A stretch of DNA of 64,000 bases from Polaribacter gangjinensis (lineage in GTDB: Bacteria > Bacteroidota > Bacteroidia > Flavobacteriales > Flavobacteriaceae): positions 1,195,501-1,259,500 of the forward strand of contig NZ_CP150662.1 in NCBI RefSeq assembly GCF_038024125.1, in the 5' to 3' direction. The notes under the pieces are model-generated. The model searched no databases. It was not told the DNA's origin and saw nothing but the letters and a program-made list of their open reading frames with translations. Positions 36,864-46,595 of the stretch are shown here, one piece after another. The position numbers and the translations under genes are program-made. Each line of letters opens with the position of its first letter. Within the stretch, counting starts at the first letter, position 1.

Positions 36864-38981
36864 TTATCCTTTTGCAGCAGCAATTACTGATTCAGCTATG
36901 TTAGTAGGAGTTTCTTCATAGTGTGAGAACTCCATTGTTGATGTAGCTCTACCTGAAGACATTGTTCTTAAAGCTGTTACATAACCAAACATTTCTGATA
37001 ATGGTACTGTAGCTTTAACAACTTTTGAACCAGCTCTATCAGACATGTCTGATACTTGACCTCTTCTTCTATTTAAATCACCTACAATATCTCCCATATT
37101 TTCTTCTGGTGTCAATACTTCTAGCTTCATTATAGGCTCCATAATTTTTGCTCTTGCAGATTTTGCGGCAGCTTTGTAACCCATTTTTGCAGCTAATTCG
37201 AATGACAATTGATCAGAATCGACAGCATGGAAAGAACCATCTAATACAGTGATTTTCATAGAATCCATTTCATAACCAGCTAAAGGACCATTTTTCATTG
37301 CTTCTTTAAATCCTTTTTCAATAGAAGGAATAAATTCTTTTGGAATGTTTCCACCTTTGATTACAGACTCAAATTGTAAACCTTGTACTCCAGCATCTGC
37401 AGGCTCCATTCTGAAAACGATATCCGCAAATTTACCACGTCCACCAGATTGCTTTTTATAAACTTCTCTATGCTCTGCGGCAGCTGTAATAGCTTCTTTA
37501 TACTCAACTTGTGGCTGACCTTGATTTACATCAACTTTAAACTCACGTTTCAAACGATCTACAATGATATCTAAGTGTAACTCACCCATACCTGAAATGA
37601 TAGTTTGACCAGAAGCCTCGTCTGTTCTTACAGTAAATGTAGGATCTTCTTCAGCTAATTTTGATAAAGCCATTCCTAATTTATCTACATCAGCTTTTGT
37701 TTTAGGCTCAACAGCGATACCAATTACAGGATCAGGAAAATTCATTGATTCTAAAACAATTGGATGTTTTTCATCAGAAAGTGTATCACCTGTTTTAATT
37801 GACTTAAATCCAACAGCAGCACCAATATCACCAGCTTCAATAAAATCAATTGCATTTTGCTTATTCGCATGCATTTGATAAATTCTTGAAATACGCTCTT
37901 TCTTTCCAGAGGTATTGTTTAACACATAAGAACCAGCATCAAGTCTTCCTGAATAAGCTCTAAAGAAAGCCAAACGTCCTACGAAAGGATCTGTTGCAAT
38001 TTTAAAAGCTAAAGCAGCAAATGGCTCTTTTGCATCTGGTTTTCTAGATACTTCCATTCCTGTTTCAGGGTTTGTACCCACAATTTTCTCTCTATCTAAA
38101 GGAGAAGGTAAATATCTACAAACAGCATCTAATAAAAATTGAACTCCTTTATTTTTGAAAGATGAACCACAGATCATTGGAATGATTGCCATATCCATAA
38201 CAGCAGCTCTTAATGCAGCATGAATTTCTTCTTCAGTAATAGATTCTTCGTCCTCCATGAATTTTTCAAGAAGATTTTCATCATAACCTGCAACCTCTTC
38301 AATTAACAATGCTCTGTATTGTTTTGCTTCTTCTTTTAAATCTTCAGGAATTTCAACAACATCAAAAGTTGCTCCTAAAGACTCATCATGCCAAATTATA
38401 GCTCTATTTTTAACTAAATCAACTACACCTTTAAAATCAGCTTCTTCACCAATAGGCAATACAATAGGCACAGCATTAGAACCTAACATTTCTTTTACTT
38501 GCTTGGTTACGTTCATAAAATCTGATCCTTGACGATCCATTTTATTTACGAAACCAATTCTTGGCACTTTGTAATTATCAGCTAATCTCCAGTTAGTTTC
38601 AGATTGCGGCTCAACACCATCAACTGCAGAAAATAAGAAAACCAAACCATCTAAAACACGTAAAGATCTGTTAACCTCTACTGTAAAGTCTACGTGACCA
38701 GGAGTATCAATAATATTGAAATGATATCCCATAGTATTGTCTACTGGTTTACCATTATCAGTTGGAAATTGCCATGTACAAGTTGTTGCTGCTGAAGTAA
38801 TTGTAATACCTCTTTCTTGCTCTTGCTCCATCCAGTCCATTGTTGCAGCTCCATCATGTACTTCACCAATTTTATGAGAAACACCTGTGTAGTACAAAAT
38901 ACGTTCTGTAGTCGTAGTTTTTCCAGCATCAATATGCGCTGCAATACCAATATTTCTTGTGTATTTTAAGTCTCTTGCCAT
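36864..38981 (-). CDS. fusA: Elongation factor G
   Basis: This 705-residue GTPase drives translocation. G1 [16 protein letters not shown]2 [12 protein letters not shown]3 [16 protein letters not shown] and G4 FVNKMDR are intact. Domains II-V follow, including the [14 protein letters not shown] region and the C-terminal [15 protein letters not shown]. It is the third gene of rpsL-rpsG-fusA-rpsJ. A tuf gene does not follow. Confidence 0.99.
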   Translation of the reverse strand: MARDLKYTRNIGIAAHIDAGKTTTTERILYYTGVSHKIGEVHDGAATMDWMEQEQERGITITSAATTCTWQFPTDNGKPVDNTMGYHFNIIDTPGHVDFTVEVNRSLRVLDGLVFLFSAVDGVEPQSETNWRLADNYKVPRIGFVNKMDRQGSDFMNVTKQVKEMLGSNAVPIVLPIGEEADFKGVVDLVKNRAIIWHDESLGATFDVVEIPEDLKEEAKQYRALLIEEVAGYDENLLEKFMEDEESITEEEIHAALRAAVMDMAIIPMICGSSFKNKGVQFLLDAVCRYLPSPLDREKIVGTNPETGMEVSRKPDAKEPFAALAFKIATDPFVGRLAFFRAYSGRLDAGSYVLNNTSGKKERISRIYQMHANKQNAIDFIEAGDIGAAVGFKSIKTGDTLSDEKHPIVLESMNFPDPVIGIAVEPKTKADVDKLGMALSKLAEEDPTFTVRTDEASGQTIISGMGELHLDIIVDRLKREFKVDVNQGQPQVEYKEAITAAAEHREVYKKQSGGRGKFADIVFRMEPADAGVQGLQFESVIKGGNIPKEFIPSIEKGFKEAMKNGPLAGYEMDSMKITVLDGSFHAVDSDQLSFELAAKMGYKAAAKSARAKIMEPIMKLEVLTPEENMGDIVGDLNRRRGQVSDMSDRAGSKVVKATVPLSEMFGYVTALRTMSSGRATSTMEFSHYEETPTNIAESVIAAAKG

Positions 38982-38987
38982 TTTCTA

Positions 38988-39464
38988 TTAAAATCTGAAG
39001 TGAGAGAATGCTTTATTAGCTTCTGCCATTTTATGTGTATCCATTCTTTTTTTAACAGCAGCCCCTTCTTCTTTAGCCGCAGCTAAAATTTCAGCAGCTA
39101 AACGCTGAGCCATGGTTTTTTCATTACGTTTTCTTGTGTACGTAATCATCCACTTTATTGCCATAGACACTTTACGATCTGGTCTAATTTGCATTGGGAT
39201 TTGAAATGTAGCACCACCAACTCGTCTTGAACGAACTTCTACGTGAGGCATTACATTTGATAATCCTTCTTTCCAAACTTCTAAAGCTGACTTTTCTTCG
39301 TCAGTTTTTCTTTGTTCTACGATATCTAATGCATCGTAAAATACTTTAAACGCCACAGATTTTTTACCATCCCACATTAAGTTATTTACAAAACGTGTAA
39401 CCAATTGGTCATTGAACTTTGGATCTGGTAAAAGCTCTCTTTTTTTGGCTCTTCTTTTTCTCAT
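38988..39464 (-). CDS. rpsG: 30S ribosomal protein S7
   Basis: A 158-residue protein (MRKRRAKKRELLPDPKFND; GGATFQIPMQIRPDRKVSMAIKW; MAEANKAFSHFRF) that nucleates head assembly. S7 is the str operon repressor in E. coli, acting between rpsL and rpsG. Here that gap is only 24 bases, too short for the same element. Confidence 0.99.
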   Translation of the reverse strand: MRKRRAKKRELLPDPKFNDQLVTRFVNNLMWDGKKSVAFKVFYDALDIVEQRKTDEEKSALEVWKEGLSNVMPHVEVRSRRVGGATFQIPMQIRPDRKVSMAIKWMITYTRKRNEKTMAQRLAAEILAAAKEEGAAVKKRMDTHKMAEANKAFSHFRF

Positions 39465-39488
39465 GTCTTTACATTAAAAGATTTTAAA

Positions 39489-39902
39489 TTACTTTTTCTT
39501 ACCTTTTGTTGGTGCAGCAGCTGCTTGACCTGGTTTTGGACGTTTTGCTCCGTACTTAGATCTGCGTTGCGTTCTTCCTGCAACACCTGCTGTATCTAAA
39601 GCTCCACGAACTACGTGATACTTTACACCTGGTAAATCTTTTACTCTTCCACCTCTAACTAATACTATCGAGTGCTCTTGTAAGTTGTGTCCTTCACCTG
39701 GAATGTATGCGTTTATCTCATTACCATTTGTCAATCTAACTCTGGCAACTTTACGCATTGCAGAATTAGGTTTTTTTGGTGTTGTAGTATAAACTCGCGT
39801 ACAAACTCCACGTCTTTGAGGACAAGACGACAAAGCAGCCGATTTACTCTTCTTAGTTATTTTGGTTCTTCCTTTACGAACTAATTGTTGAATAGTTGGC
39901 AT
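39489..39902 (-). CDS. rpsL: 30S ribosomal protein S12
   Basis: The protein has 137 residues. It starts [21 protein letters not shown]. The decoding loops [18 protein letters not shown] and [17 protein letters not shown] carry the ordinary Lys and Pro residues that are changed in streptomycin-resistant strains, so it looks wild type. It ends in a basic tail ([11 protein letters not shown]). It is the first gene of the str operon. Confidence 0.99.
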   Translation of the reverse strand: MPTIQQLVRKGRTKITKKSKSAALSSCPQRRGVCTRVYTTTPKKPNSAMRKVARVRLTNGNEINAYIPGEGHNLQEHSIVLVRGGRVKDLPGVKYHVVRGALDTAGVAGRTQRRSKYGAKRPKPGQAAAAPTKGKKK

Positions 39903-39959
39903 ACTAAATTATTACTGTTTTTCGTTTATATTTAAACTTTCCCCTATTTTTTGGGTGTG

Positions 39960-39990
39960 CAAATGTACAATTAATTTCTAATTATTCAAA
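39960..39990 (-). promoter_or_regulatory. Promoter of the str operon (rpsL)
   Basis: Minus strand: TTTG (39987-39990), exactly 19 bp, then TACATTTG (39960-39967). The predicted start near 39956 gives a leader of about 54 nt. Confidence 0.85.
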
Positions 39991-40044
39991 AATCAATAAG
40001 TTATTTTTTTATCAGAAATTTTTGAGCTCTAAATTTTTATCAAT

Positions 40045-41742
40045 TTGAAGTACATTTACAGTCTAATAAATCAAATATTGAGAGTTACTTTTATACATTA
40101 TATATATGTAGTTTTTTTTCTAATAATTTCATTGGAGGGATTTTCTCAAGAATACTCTTTAGAATTGATTTCAAAAAAAAAACAAGAACAAATTATTTTA
40201 GATAAAATTAATTATCAAAAGAAATCAAAAAACAGTACTTCAATAAATTCGGAAATTGAGAAAATTGCGAATGTTTTAAAAAATTTGGGGTATTTCACAA
40301 ATACTCTAGATAGCATCAAAAATATTGACAAAAAATATTTTGCCTTTTTTTCTTTAAACGAACTTATAGAAAAAGCAATCATTAAGGTTGATTCAATTGA
40401 AAGCAGTATTATTAAAAACATCAAAATTGAAAATAATTCTTTTGAAACTCCTATCAAAAATTTAGAATCAATTTTAGTTTCCATTTCTGAATCTTTAGAC
40501 AATCAAGGAAAATCCTTTTCGAAAGTTCAATTGAAAAACATCCAAATTAAAAACAAGACTCTTTTTGCTGATTTAGAAATTAATCCTTCCAAAAAAAGAA
40601 CTATCCAAAGAATTAATATTAAAGGATACGAAAATTTTCCACCCTCATTTTTGAAGTATTACTTTAGGATTAAACCGTCAACCATTTTTAATCAGAAAAA
40701 AATGGAAGAAATCTCAATTAATAGCAAAAATTTACCTTTTATCAACGAAATAAAACCTCCTGAAGTCTTGTTTACAAAAGATTCCACACAACTTTTTATA
40801 TACTTATCAAAAAGAGAAAATAATAGTATAGACGGAATTATAAATTTCGCATCTAAGGAAAATGGTGGTGTTTTATTTAATGGAATGTTGGATGTGCGTT
40901 TTCAAAACATTATTAATACAGGCGAACGATTTGAAATTTTTTGGAATAGTATTGCTGAAGAACGACAAGAACTAAAAATTACCAAAGAAATACCTTACAT
41001 TATCAATTCGATTTTAAGTCCTGAAATTGCATTTTCAATTTACAAACAAGATTCTACATTTTTAAACACGAATTTTAAAGCAAATTTAAAATTCAACCTC
41101 GATCATTTTTATAAATTAGGGATTCAGTATGAATCTGAGTCATCAGAAAATTTAGCGCAATTAGTTGAAAATAATATAAAAACATTCTCAAATAATTTTT
41201 ATGGAATATATTTTTCGTACACAAAACCAAGAAATGATGTTTTTTATTTTAATAAATTTCAATTTGAGATTAGTCCCGCATTCGGAAAAAGAAAATCAAC
41301 AAATGATATTTCAAATCAATTTAAAATAAAATCAAGCATCTCTTACATTTGGGATTTAAATCTAAGAAACAGTCTTTTTATCAAAAATGAAACAGGATAT
41401 TTAAATTCCGATTCTTATTTGACCAATGAGCTTTTTAGAATTGGTGGTGCAAATTCAATTCGAGGTTTTAACGAACAAAGCATTTTCTCAGAAAGGTACA
41501 CTTTTTTCAATATTGAGTATAGAATTTTAACAAATCCGACTTCTTATTTGTATACGATTACTGATTTTGGTCAATTTTCATCAATTAATCAACAAAAAAA
41601 TGTTTTAGGCTTAGGAATTGGATATCTTTTTAACACTGGAAATTCACAAATAAATTTAAATGCGTCAGTGGGAAAAAATGATAGTAATACTATTGATTTT
41701 AAGGAAGTTAAACTAATTATTAACTGGAAAAATTACTTTTAA
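40045..41742 (+). CDS. BamA/TamA-like outer-membrane beta-barrel protein
   Basis: The protein has 565 residues. A signal peptide ends near SLEGFSQ. A periplasmic part follows with at least one POTRA-like repeat (TIQRINIKGYENFPPSFLKYYFRIKPSTIF). The C-terminal barrel has the lid-loop motif SIRGF (GGANSIRGFNEQS) and a final Phe. It is shorter than BamA (about 800 residues), nearer TamA or two-partner secretion transporters; the cargo is unknown. There is no ATG near the start. TTG at 40045 gives a long n-region, while TTG at 40078 (RVTFIHYIYVVFFLI) is an equally good choice. It is divergent from rpsL. Confidence 0.82.
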   Translation: MKYIYSLINQILRVTFIHYIYVVFFLIISLEGFSQEYSLELISKKKQEQIILDKINYQKKSKNSTSINSEIEKIANVLKNLGYFTNTLDSIKNIDKKYFAFFSLNELIEKAIIKVDSIESSIIKNIKIENNSFETPIKNLESILVSISESLDNQGKSFSKVQLKNIQIKNKTLFADLEINPSKKRTIQRINIKGYENFPPSFLKYYFRIKPSTIFNQKKMEEISINSKNLPFINEIKPPEVLFTKDSTQLFIYLSKRENNSIDGIINFASKENGGVLFNGMLDVRFQNIINTGERFEIFWNSIAEERQELKITKEIPYIINSILSPEIAFSIYKQDSTFLNTNFKANLKFNLDHFYKLGIQYESESSENLAQLVENNIKTFSNNFYGIYFSYTKPRNDVFYFNKFQFEISPAFGKRKSTNDISNQFKIKSSISYIWDLNLRNSLFIKNETGYLNSDSYLTNELFRIGGANSIRGFNEQSIFSERYTFFNIEYRILTNPTSYLYTITDFGQFSSINQQKNVLGLGIGYLFNTGNSQINLNASVGKNDSNTIDFKEVKLIINWKNYF

Positions 41743-41819
41743 AAGGAATTTTTCTGAAATAAAAAGAGTAAAATATTTTCAAAAATATTAACCAATTTAA
41801 CATTTTTTAACGGTTTTCG

Positions 41820-41850
41820 TTTGTTTGTTAACAAAATATTAAGATATTTG
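41820..41850 (+). promoter_or_regulatory. Predicted promoter of the first susC-like gene
   Basis: TTTG (41820-41823), exactly 19 bp, then GATATTTG (41843-41850), one base from TAnnTTTG. The second susC has the same deviation (GACTTTTG). Confidence 0.55.
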
Positions 41851-41877
41851 ATGCAATTAATTCAAACATAACAAACA

Positions 41878-44800
41878 ATGAAAACAAAGTTAAAAGGAAT
41901 TTTAACGCTATTATTGGCGTTGGTTGTGCAAGTCTCATTTGCACAAGAAAAAACAGTTTCTGGAACTGTTTCCGATAGCTCTGGGAATTTACCTGGGGTA
42001 AGTGTTCTTATAAAAGGAACCAAAACCGGAACAGAAACTGATTTTAATGGAAAGTACACAATTAAAGCAAAAGTGGGTGACATCTTGAGTTTTAGTTATG
42101 TAGGCTACAAAACTTCTGATAAAAAAGTTGGAGCTTCAAATACTATTGATGTAGTATTGGTAGAAGATGCTGGATTATTAGATGAAATTGTAATCACTTC
42201 ACTAGGTATTAAAAGAGATAAAAAAGCTCTTGGTTTTTCTCAACAATCAGTTAAACCAGAAAATTTAGTAAGAACAAGAGAAACTGACTTAAACAACGCT
42301 TTAGCTGGTAGAGTTTCTGGGGTACAAGCAGTTGGAGCTCCTTCTGCAGGTTTTGGTAATTCTGGGATTCGTTTAAGAGGTCAAAGTATTTCACTTTATA
42401 TCGTTGATAACGTAAAAGTAAATAGTATCTCAGACATCAACACTGATGATATTGCTGATTTAACAGTACTTAAAGGAGCAGCTGCAACAGCATTATATGG
42501 TCCTGAGGCATTTAGTGGTATCATTATCATTACTACTAAATCAGCCAAACAAGGGCAGTCTACAATTACATTAAATCACAGTACAGCAATGGAAAATGTG
42601 TATTTATTGCCAGATTATCAAAATGAATATGGTGGTGGATATTCACAAGAATTTAATACATTCAACTTCAATCCAGCACAACACCCAGCTTCATGGGCTG
42701 CTTTTGACGGACAATCTATGGTTGAGTATTATGCAGATGAAAGCTGGGGACCAAAAATGAATGGTCAAATGGTTCGTCATTGGGATTCTTGGATTCAAGG
42801 TGATCCTGAGTTTGGAAAATTAAGACCATTTTCTCCAAATCCAAATAACGTAAAAAACTTTTTTGATACAGGTGTTGTAAACAATACTACAGTAGATTTC
42901 ACAAAAGGTGGAGAAGGCTATAACATTAAAGGTGGTATCGTAAATATTGATAGAACTAGTGTTATGCCAAACTCATTCAGAAGACAAGTACAAGCTTATA
43001 CTAACATTCGTTTTAATATCACTGATAAATTAGAAGCTTATGCTAATATCAACTATCAAGATCGTAGAACTAGAAACTTTCCAGACAATGGATATGGAAA
43101 CGTAGCTTCTAACTTTAATCAATGGTGGCAACGTCAATTAGACATGGACAGAGTAAGAAACTATAACAGAAATGGTTCTTTTGTGTCATGGAATATTAAT
43201 GGACCAACAGACACAAGACCATTATATTGGGATTCTCCATTTTTTGAAACGAATGAAAACTTAAATTTTCAAACTAAAAATGCTACCTATGGTAGAATGG
43301 GTTTAAATTATACAGTTAATGATAATTTAAATGGATATATTGAACTAAGAAAAACATACAGTTCATATACATCAAATGACAGAACTGCTTTTGGCGGTCT
43401 AAATTTACCATCATACAGTGAAAGCGATAGTTTTGATTATAGAGATGAGGTATTTGGAATTATGAATTATTCAAAAGATTTAAGTGAAGATCTTGATTTC
43501 AATGCAAGTGCTGGTTTTGAATTGATCACTTTAGGAGGTGAAACATTGAATGGAAGTACTGTTGGAGGATTAACTACCTTAAATTTCTATAGTTTAAGTA
43601 CCTCAGTTGACAGACCTACAGTAACAAACTCTCAATACAAACAAAAATCTCAAGGAGTATTTTCTAAAGTTTCTTTTGGATATAAAGACATGTTATTTGT
43701 AGACGGTTCTGCAAGATTTGACTGGGGTTCTACTGCAAATCCAAATGATAATAGAGTAGAAACATATGGTGGATCTGTGAGTTTTATTTTCTCTAAATTG
43801 ATTCCACAAAACGACATTATTTCTTTCGGAAAATTAAGAGCTAGTGCTGCATCTGGACCATTTTTACCTGCAAGATACGTATTGAGCCCAACTTTTGATA
43901 TTGGAACTCCTTATGGAAGTTCTGGTACTTTAAGCAGTCAAGGTACTTTTGCAAACCCACAATTATCTGGTGGACAAAGACAAGATTTTGAGTTTGGTAC
44001 AGAGCTAAAATTATTTAATAATAAAGTAGATTTAGATGTGACCTACTTCAGCAGAAAAGATAAAAACTTACCATCAAGAGTATCTTTAGATGGATCTACT
44101 GGTTTTACTCAAACTTTCTTAAACAGCGGTCAACAAACATCAAGTGGTATAGAAATTGGTGTAAATTTCTCTCCAATCAAATCTGAAGATTTTGAGTGGA
44201 ATGTATACTCTAACTTCTCTACATTAAAAAGAAAAGTAGACGCTATTGCTGATGGAGTTGATGTAAACGTATTATCAGAATCATGGAGAGGTATTCAATT
44301 ACAAGAAAGAGTTGGTGAAGAATGGGGAGCTATCTATGGTAGAGCTTTCAGAAGAGATGCTGATGGAAATATGATTTTATCATCAACAGGAAATCCATTG
44401 TACGATACTAATCAATACTTAGGAAACGTATTACCAGATTTTACAGGAGGTTTATCAAACAACATTCGATACAAAAATTTCAATTTAGGATTTGATATTG
44501 ATTTCCAAAGTGGTGGTAAAGTATTTTCTGTAACTAGAATGTTCAACAACTACTCTGGTTTAGGAATAGAAACTGTTGGTTTAAACAACTTAGGAAACCC
44601 TGTTAGAGACGCTGTAGCTGATGGTGGTGGTGTTTTAATTGAAGGTGTTGATGCTACTACAGGATTGCCAGCTTCATACAATGTAGAAGCGCAAACATAT
44701 TGGGGTCGTTTATTTGCTTTGCACGAAAGATGGTTATATGATGCTTCTTATGTAAAATTAAGAACAGTAAGATTAGACTATGATTTGCCAGCAAAATTGT

Positions 44801-44985
44801 TAGAAAAAACTCCGTTTAAAAAATTAAATTTAGGGGTGTTTGCAAATAATGTTTGGTTAATTCATTCAGCTATCCCAGGATTAGATCCTTCTGAGATTGA
44901 AACTGCAAATGGTGTAAACTGGACAGAAGGAGGACAATTACCAAACGTACGTACGATTGGTATCAATGTTAGAATGACGTTTTAA
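41878..44985 (+). CDS. SusC/RagA-family TonB-dependent outer-membrane receptor (first copy)
   Basis: The protein has 1035 residues. The signal peptide LTLLLALVVQVSFAQ is followed by a carboxypeptidase D-like regulatory domain (~25-100, TVSGTVSDSSGNLPGVSVLIKGT). The TonB-box region is LLDEIVITSLGIK, then comes a plug domain (~115-230, ending GIIIITTKSAKQG), a 22-strand barrel, and the terminal INVRMTF. It imports a ligand captured by the SusD partner, which follows after 18 bases. No carbohydrate-active enzyme is adjacent, so the ligand cannot be named. Two small hairpins lie in the signal-peptide codons. Confidence 0.97.
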   Translation: MKTKLKGILTLLLALVVQVSFAQEKTVSGTVSDSSGNLPGVSVLIKGTKTGTETDFNGKYTIKAKVGDILSFSYVGYKTSDKKVGASNTIDVVLVEDAGLLDEIVITSLGIKRDKKALGFSQQSVKPENLVRTRETDLNNALAGRVSGVQAVGAPSAGFGNSGIRLRGQSISLYIVDNVKVNSISDINTDDIADLTVLKGAAATALYGPEAFSGIIIITTKSAKQGQSTITLNHSTAMENVYLLPDYQNEYGGGYSQEFNTFNFNPAQHPASWAAFDGQSMVEYYADESWGPKMNGQMVRHWDSWIQGDPEFGKLRPFSPNPNNVKNFFDTGVVNNTTVDFTKGGEGYNIKGGIVNIDRTSVMPNSFRRQVQAYTNIRFNITDKLEAYANINYQDRRTRNFPDNGYGNVASNFNQWWQRQLDMDRVRNYNRNGSFVSWNINGPTDTRPLYWDSPFFETNENLNFQTKNATYGRMGLNYTVNDNLNGYIELRKTYSSYTSNDRTAFGGLNLPSYSESDSFDYRDEVFGIMNYSKDLSEDLDFNASAGFELITLGGETLNGSTVGGLTTLNFYSLSTSVDRPTVTNSQYKQKSQGVFSKVSFGYKDMLFVDGSARFDWGSTANPNDNRVETYGGSVSFIFSKLIPQNDIISFGKLRASAASGPFLPARYVLSPTFDIGTPYGSSGTLSSQGTFANPQLSGGQRQDFEFGTELKLFNNKVDLDVTYFSRKDKNLPSRVSLDGSTGFTQTFLNSGQQTSSGIEIGVNFSPIKSEDFEWNVYSNFSTLKRKVDAIADGVDVNVLSESWRGIQLQERVGEEWGAIYGRAFRRDADGNMILSSTGNPLYDTNQYLGNVLPDFTGGLSNNIRYKNFNLGFDIDFQSGGKVFSVTRMFNNYSGLGIETVGLNNLGNPVRDAVADGGGVLIEGVDATTGLPASYNVEAQTYWGRLFALHERWLYDASYVKLRTVRLDYDLPAKLLEKTPFKKLNLGVFANNVWLIHSAIPGLDPSEIETANGVNWTEGGQLPNVRTIGINVRMTF
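41904..41946 (+). promoter_or_regulatory. Two stem-loops in the signal-peptide codons of the first susC
   Basis: Hairpin 1: AACGCTA/TGGCGTT (41904-41910 with 41915-41921; 7 bp, one U-G pair). Hairpin 2: TTGTGCAAGT/ATTTGCACAA (41924-41933 with 41937-41946; 10 bp, one G-U pair). Equivalent hairpins occur in the second susC at 46622-46662. Confidence 0.45.
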
Positions 44986-45003
44986 TTTAAAAATAGTATA
45001 AAA

Positions 45004-46446
45004 ATGAAAAAAATTAACAAAATAAAATTACTAATCCTTTCTGTATTTATAACATTTACAGGTTGTGAAACAGTAGATTTTGGAGATACGAATGTTGACC
45101 CAAATAGTCCGAGTAATGCCGTTCCATCACTTCTTTTAACAAATGTTCAAAGAGGTATAAATGGAGTTGTATCAAGCACTACTTCAAATTTATATGTTCA
45201 ATATTTATCAAATGGACAATATGACGAAGAATCTAGATATCAAACTTTAAACTGGGATCCAAATGGTTTTTATGCTTTAATGCAAGATATCAAAGAAATC
45301 ATCAGAATCAATACCAATGCTGACTTAAAAGTAGGAGCGCAAGCTTATGGTTCAAATGGAAATCAAATAGCTGCTGCAACAATTCTTAAAGTTTATTATT
45401 TCCAATTAATGACTGAAAGATGGGGTTATTTACCATACTCAGAAGCTAACGATGCTGCTAATAATACAAAACCAAAATATGACTCTCAACAAGATATCTA
45501 TATGGGATTATTATCAGAATTAGATTCAGCAATTGGAATGATTGATTCAGGAAATGGTCCTGATGGAGACATTCTTTTTGGAGGAGATATGACAAGATGG
45601 AGAACTTTTGCCAACACCATTAAAATGGTAATGGGATTACGTTTATCAAAAGCAGATCCAACAACTGGTAGAACCAAATTTAATGAAGCAAGAACTGGAG
45701 CTATCTCTTCAAATGCAGGTAACATTCAATACACTTACCTAACTGAAGATACTAATGACAATCCATGGCAAGATCATTTTGTTGATCAAGGAAGAAAAGA
45801 TTACTTAATGAGTGATGTTTTTGTAAATGCATTAATCGGTTCAGGAACAAATGTTGCTCCAGAAGATCCAAGACTAGCAAAATTTGCTGATCGTGCAACT
45901 TCTTCAAACACATTTGTAGGTGCTCCTTATGGAAAATCAAACTCAGCTACAGCAAATTATTCATTCATTACATCTAACATTATCACTAAAGGAGATGCTC
46001 CGTTGATGATTTACACTTATGCTGAAGTTTTATTTGCAAGAGCTGAAGCTGCTGCAAAAGGATGGACAACAGAAAATGCAGCTACACTATATGCTCAAGG
46101 AATCACTGCTTCAATGCAACAATGGGGTGTTAGCGCATCTGACATTACTACTTACATTGCAGCGAATCCATATACAGGAATCGCAGATATTGCATATGAA
46201 AAATGGGTTTCTTTATTCATGCAAGGCTACAACAGCTGGGCAGAATGGAGAAGATTCAAAGCTGAAGGTACTGACTCAAAAATTCCGTTAATTATTGCTG
46301 CAGATTTATTATCGAATGCAACTGGAATTCCTCAAAGACATGGATACTCAGCTACTGCAGGTTCATTAAATGAAGCAAACTATAATGCTGCAATTGCGGC
46401 GCAAGGACCAGACGAATTAGACACTAAACTGTGGCTATTTAAATAA
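45004..46446 (+). CDS. SusD/RagB-family lipoprotein, SusD-like (first copy)
   Basis: The protein has 480 residues with lipobox ITFTGC (Cys21). The N-terminus (TNVDPNSPSNAVPSLLLTNVQRGI) and aromatic-rich helices (YFQLMTERWGYLPYSEANDA; IAYEKWVSLFMQGYNSWAEWRRF) match the SusD-like_2 branch. It forms the surface lid on the SusC barrel and binds the ligand. A terminator follows, so this pair is its own transcript. Confidence 0.95.
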   Translation: MKKINKIKLLILSVFITFTGCETVDFGDTNVDPNSPSNAVPSLLLTNVQRGINGVVSSTTSNLYVQYLSNGQYDEESRYQTLNWDPNGFYALMQDIKEIIRINTNADLKVGAQAYGSNGNQIAAATILKVYYFQLMTERWGYLPYSEANDAANNTKPKYDSQQDIYMGLLSELDSAIGMIDSGNGPDGDILFGGDMTRWRTFANTIKMVMGLRLSKADPTTGRTKFNEARTGAISSNAGNIQYTYLTEDTNDNPWQDHFVDQGRKDYLMSDVFVNALIGSGTNVAPEDPRLAKFADRATSSNTFVGAPYGKSNSATANYSFITSNIITKGDAPLMIYTYAEVLFARAEAAAKGWTTENAATLYAQGITASMQQWGVSASDITTYIAANPYTGIADIAYEKWVSLFMQGYNSWAEWRRFKAEGTDSKIPLIIAADLLSNATGIPQRHGYSATAGSLNEANYNAAIAAQGPDELDTKLWLFK

Positions 46447-46467
46447 TAAAAAAACATAATTCGCATT

Positions 46468-46496
46468 AAAACCAACCTATTTAGGTTGGTTTTTTT
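46468..46496 (+). terminator. Intrinsic terminator of the first susCD pair
   Basis: An 11-bp stem (AAAACCAACCT / AGGTTGGTTTT) with a 4-nt loop and a T run, 22 bases after the susD stop. Confidence 0.9.
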
Positions 46497-46537
46497 ATTT
46501 ATTTAACATAGTTACTATTTTTTTTAATGTTAAAAAA

Positions 46538-46568
46538 TTGTTTTTTTAAGTTTAATTTAAGACTTTTG
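46538..46568 (+). promoter_or_regulatory. Predicted promoter of the second susC-like gene
   Basis: TTG (46538-46540), 20 bp, then GACTTTTG (46561-46568). It shares the G-for-T deviation in the -7 element with the first susC promoter. Confidence 0.5.
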
Positions 46569-46595
46569 GCATTAATTAATTCAAATAATTATACA

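Noticed and set aside
41763..41800. Terminator after the BamA-like gene
   Set aside because: AATATTTT/AAATATT pairing is AT-only with no GC stem or T run.
41862..42083. Antisense open frame at the start of the first susC
   Set aside because: Shadow of the carboxypeptidase-like domain codons; no independent support.
46527..46595. Upstream extension of the second susC
   Set aside because: It overlaps the promoter; the conserved signal peptide starts at ATG 46596.
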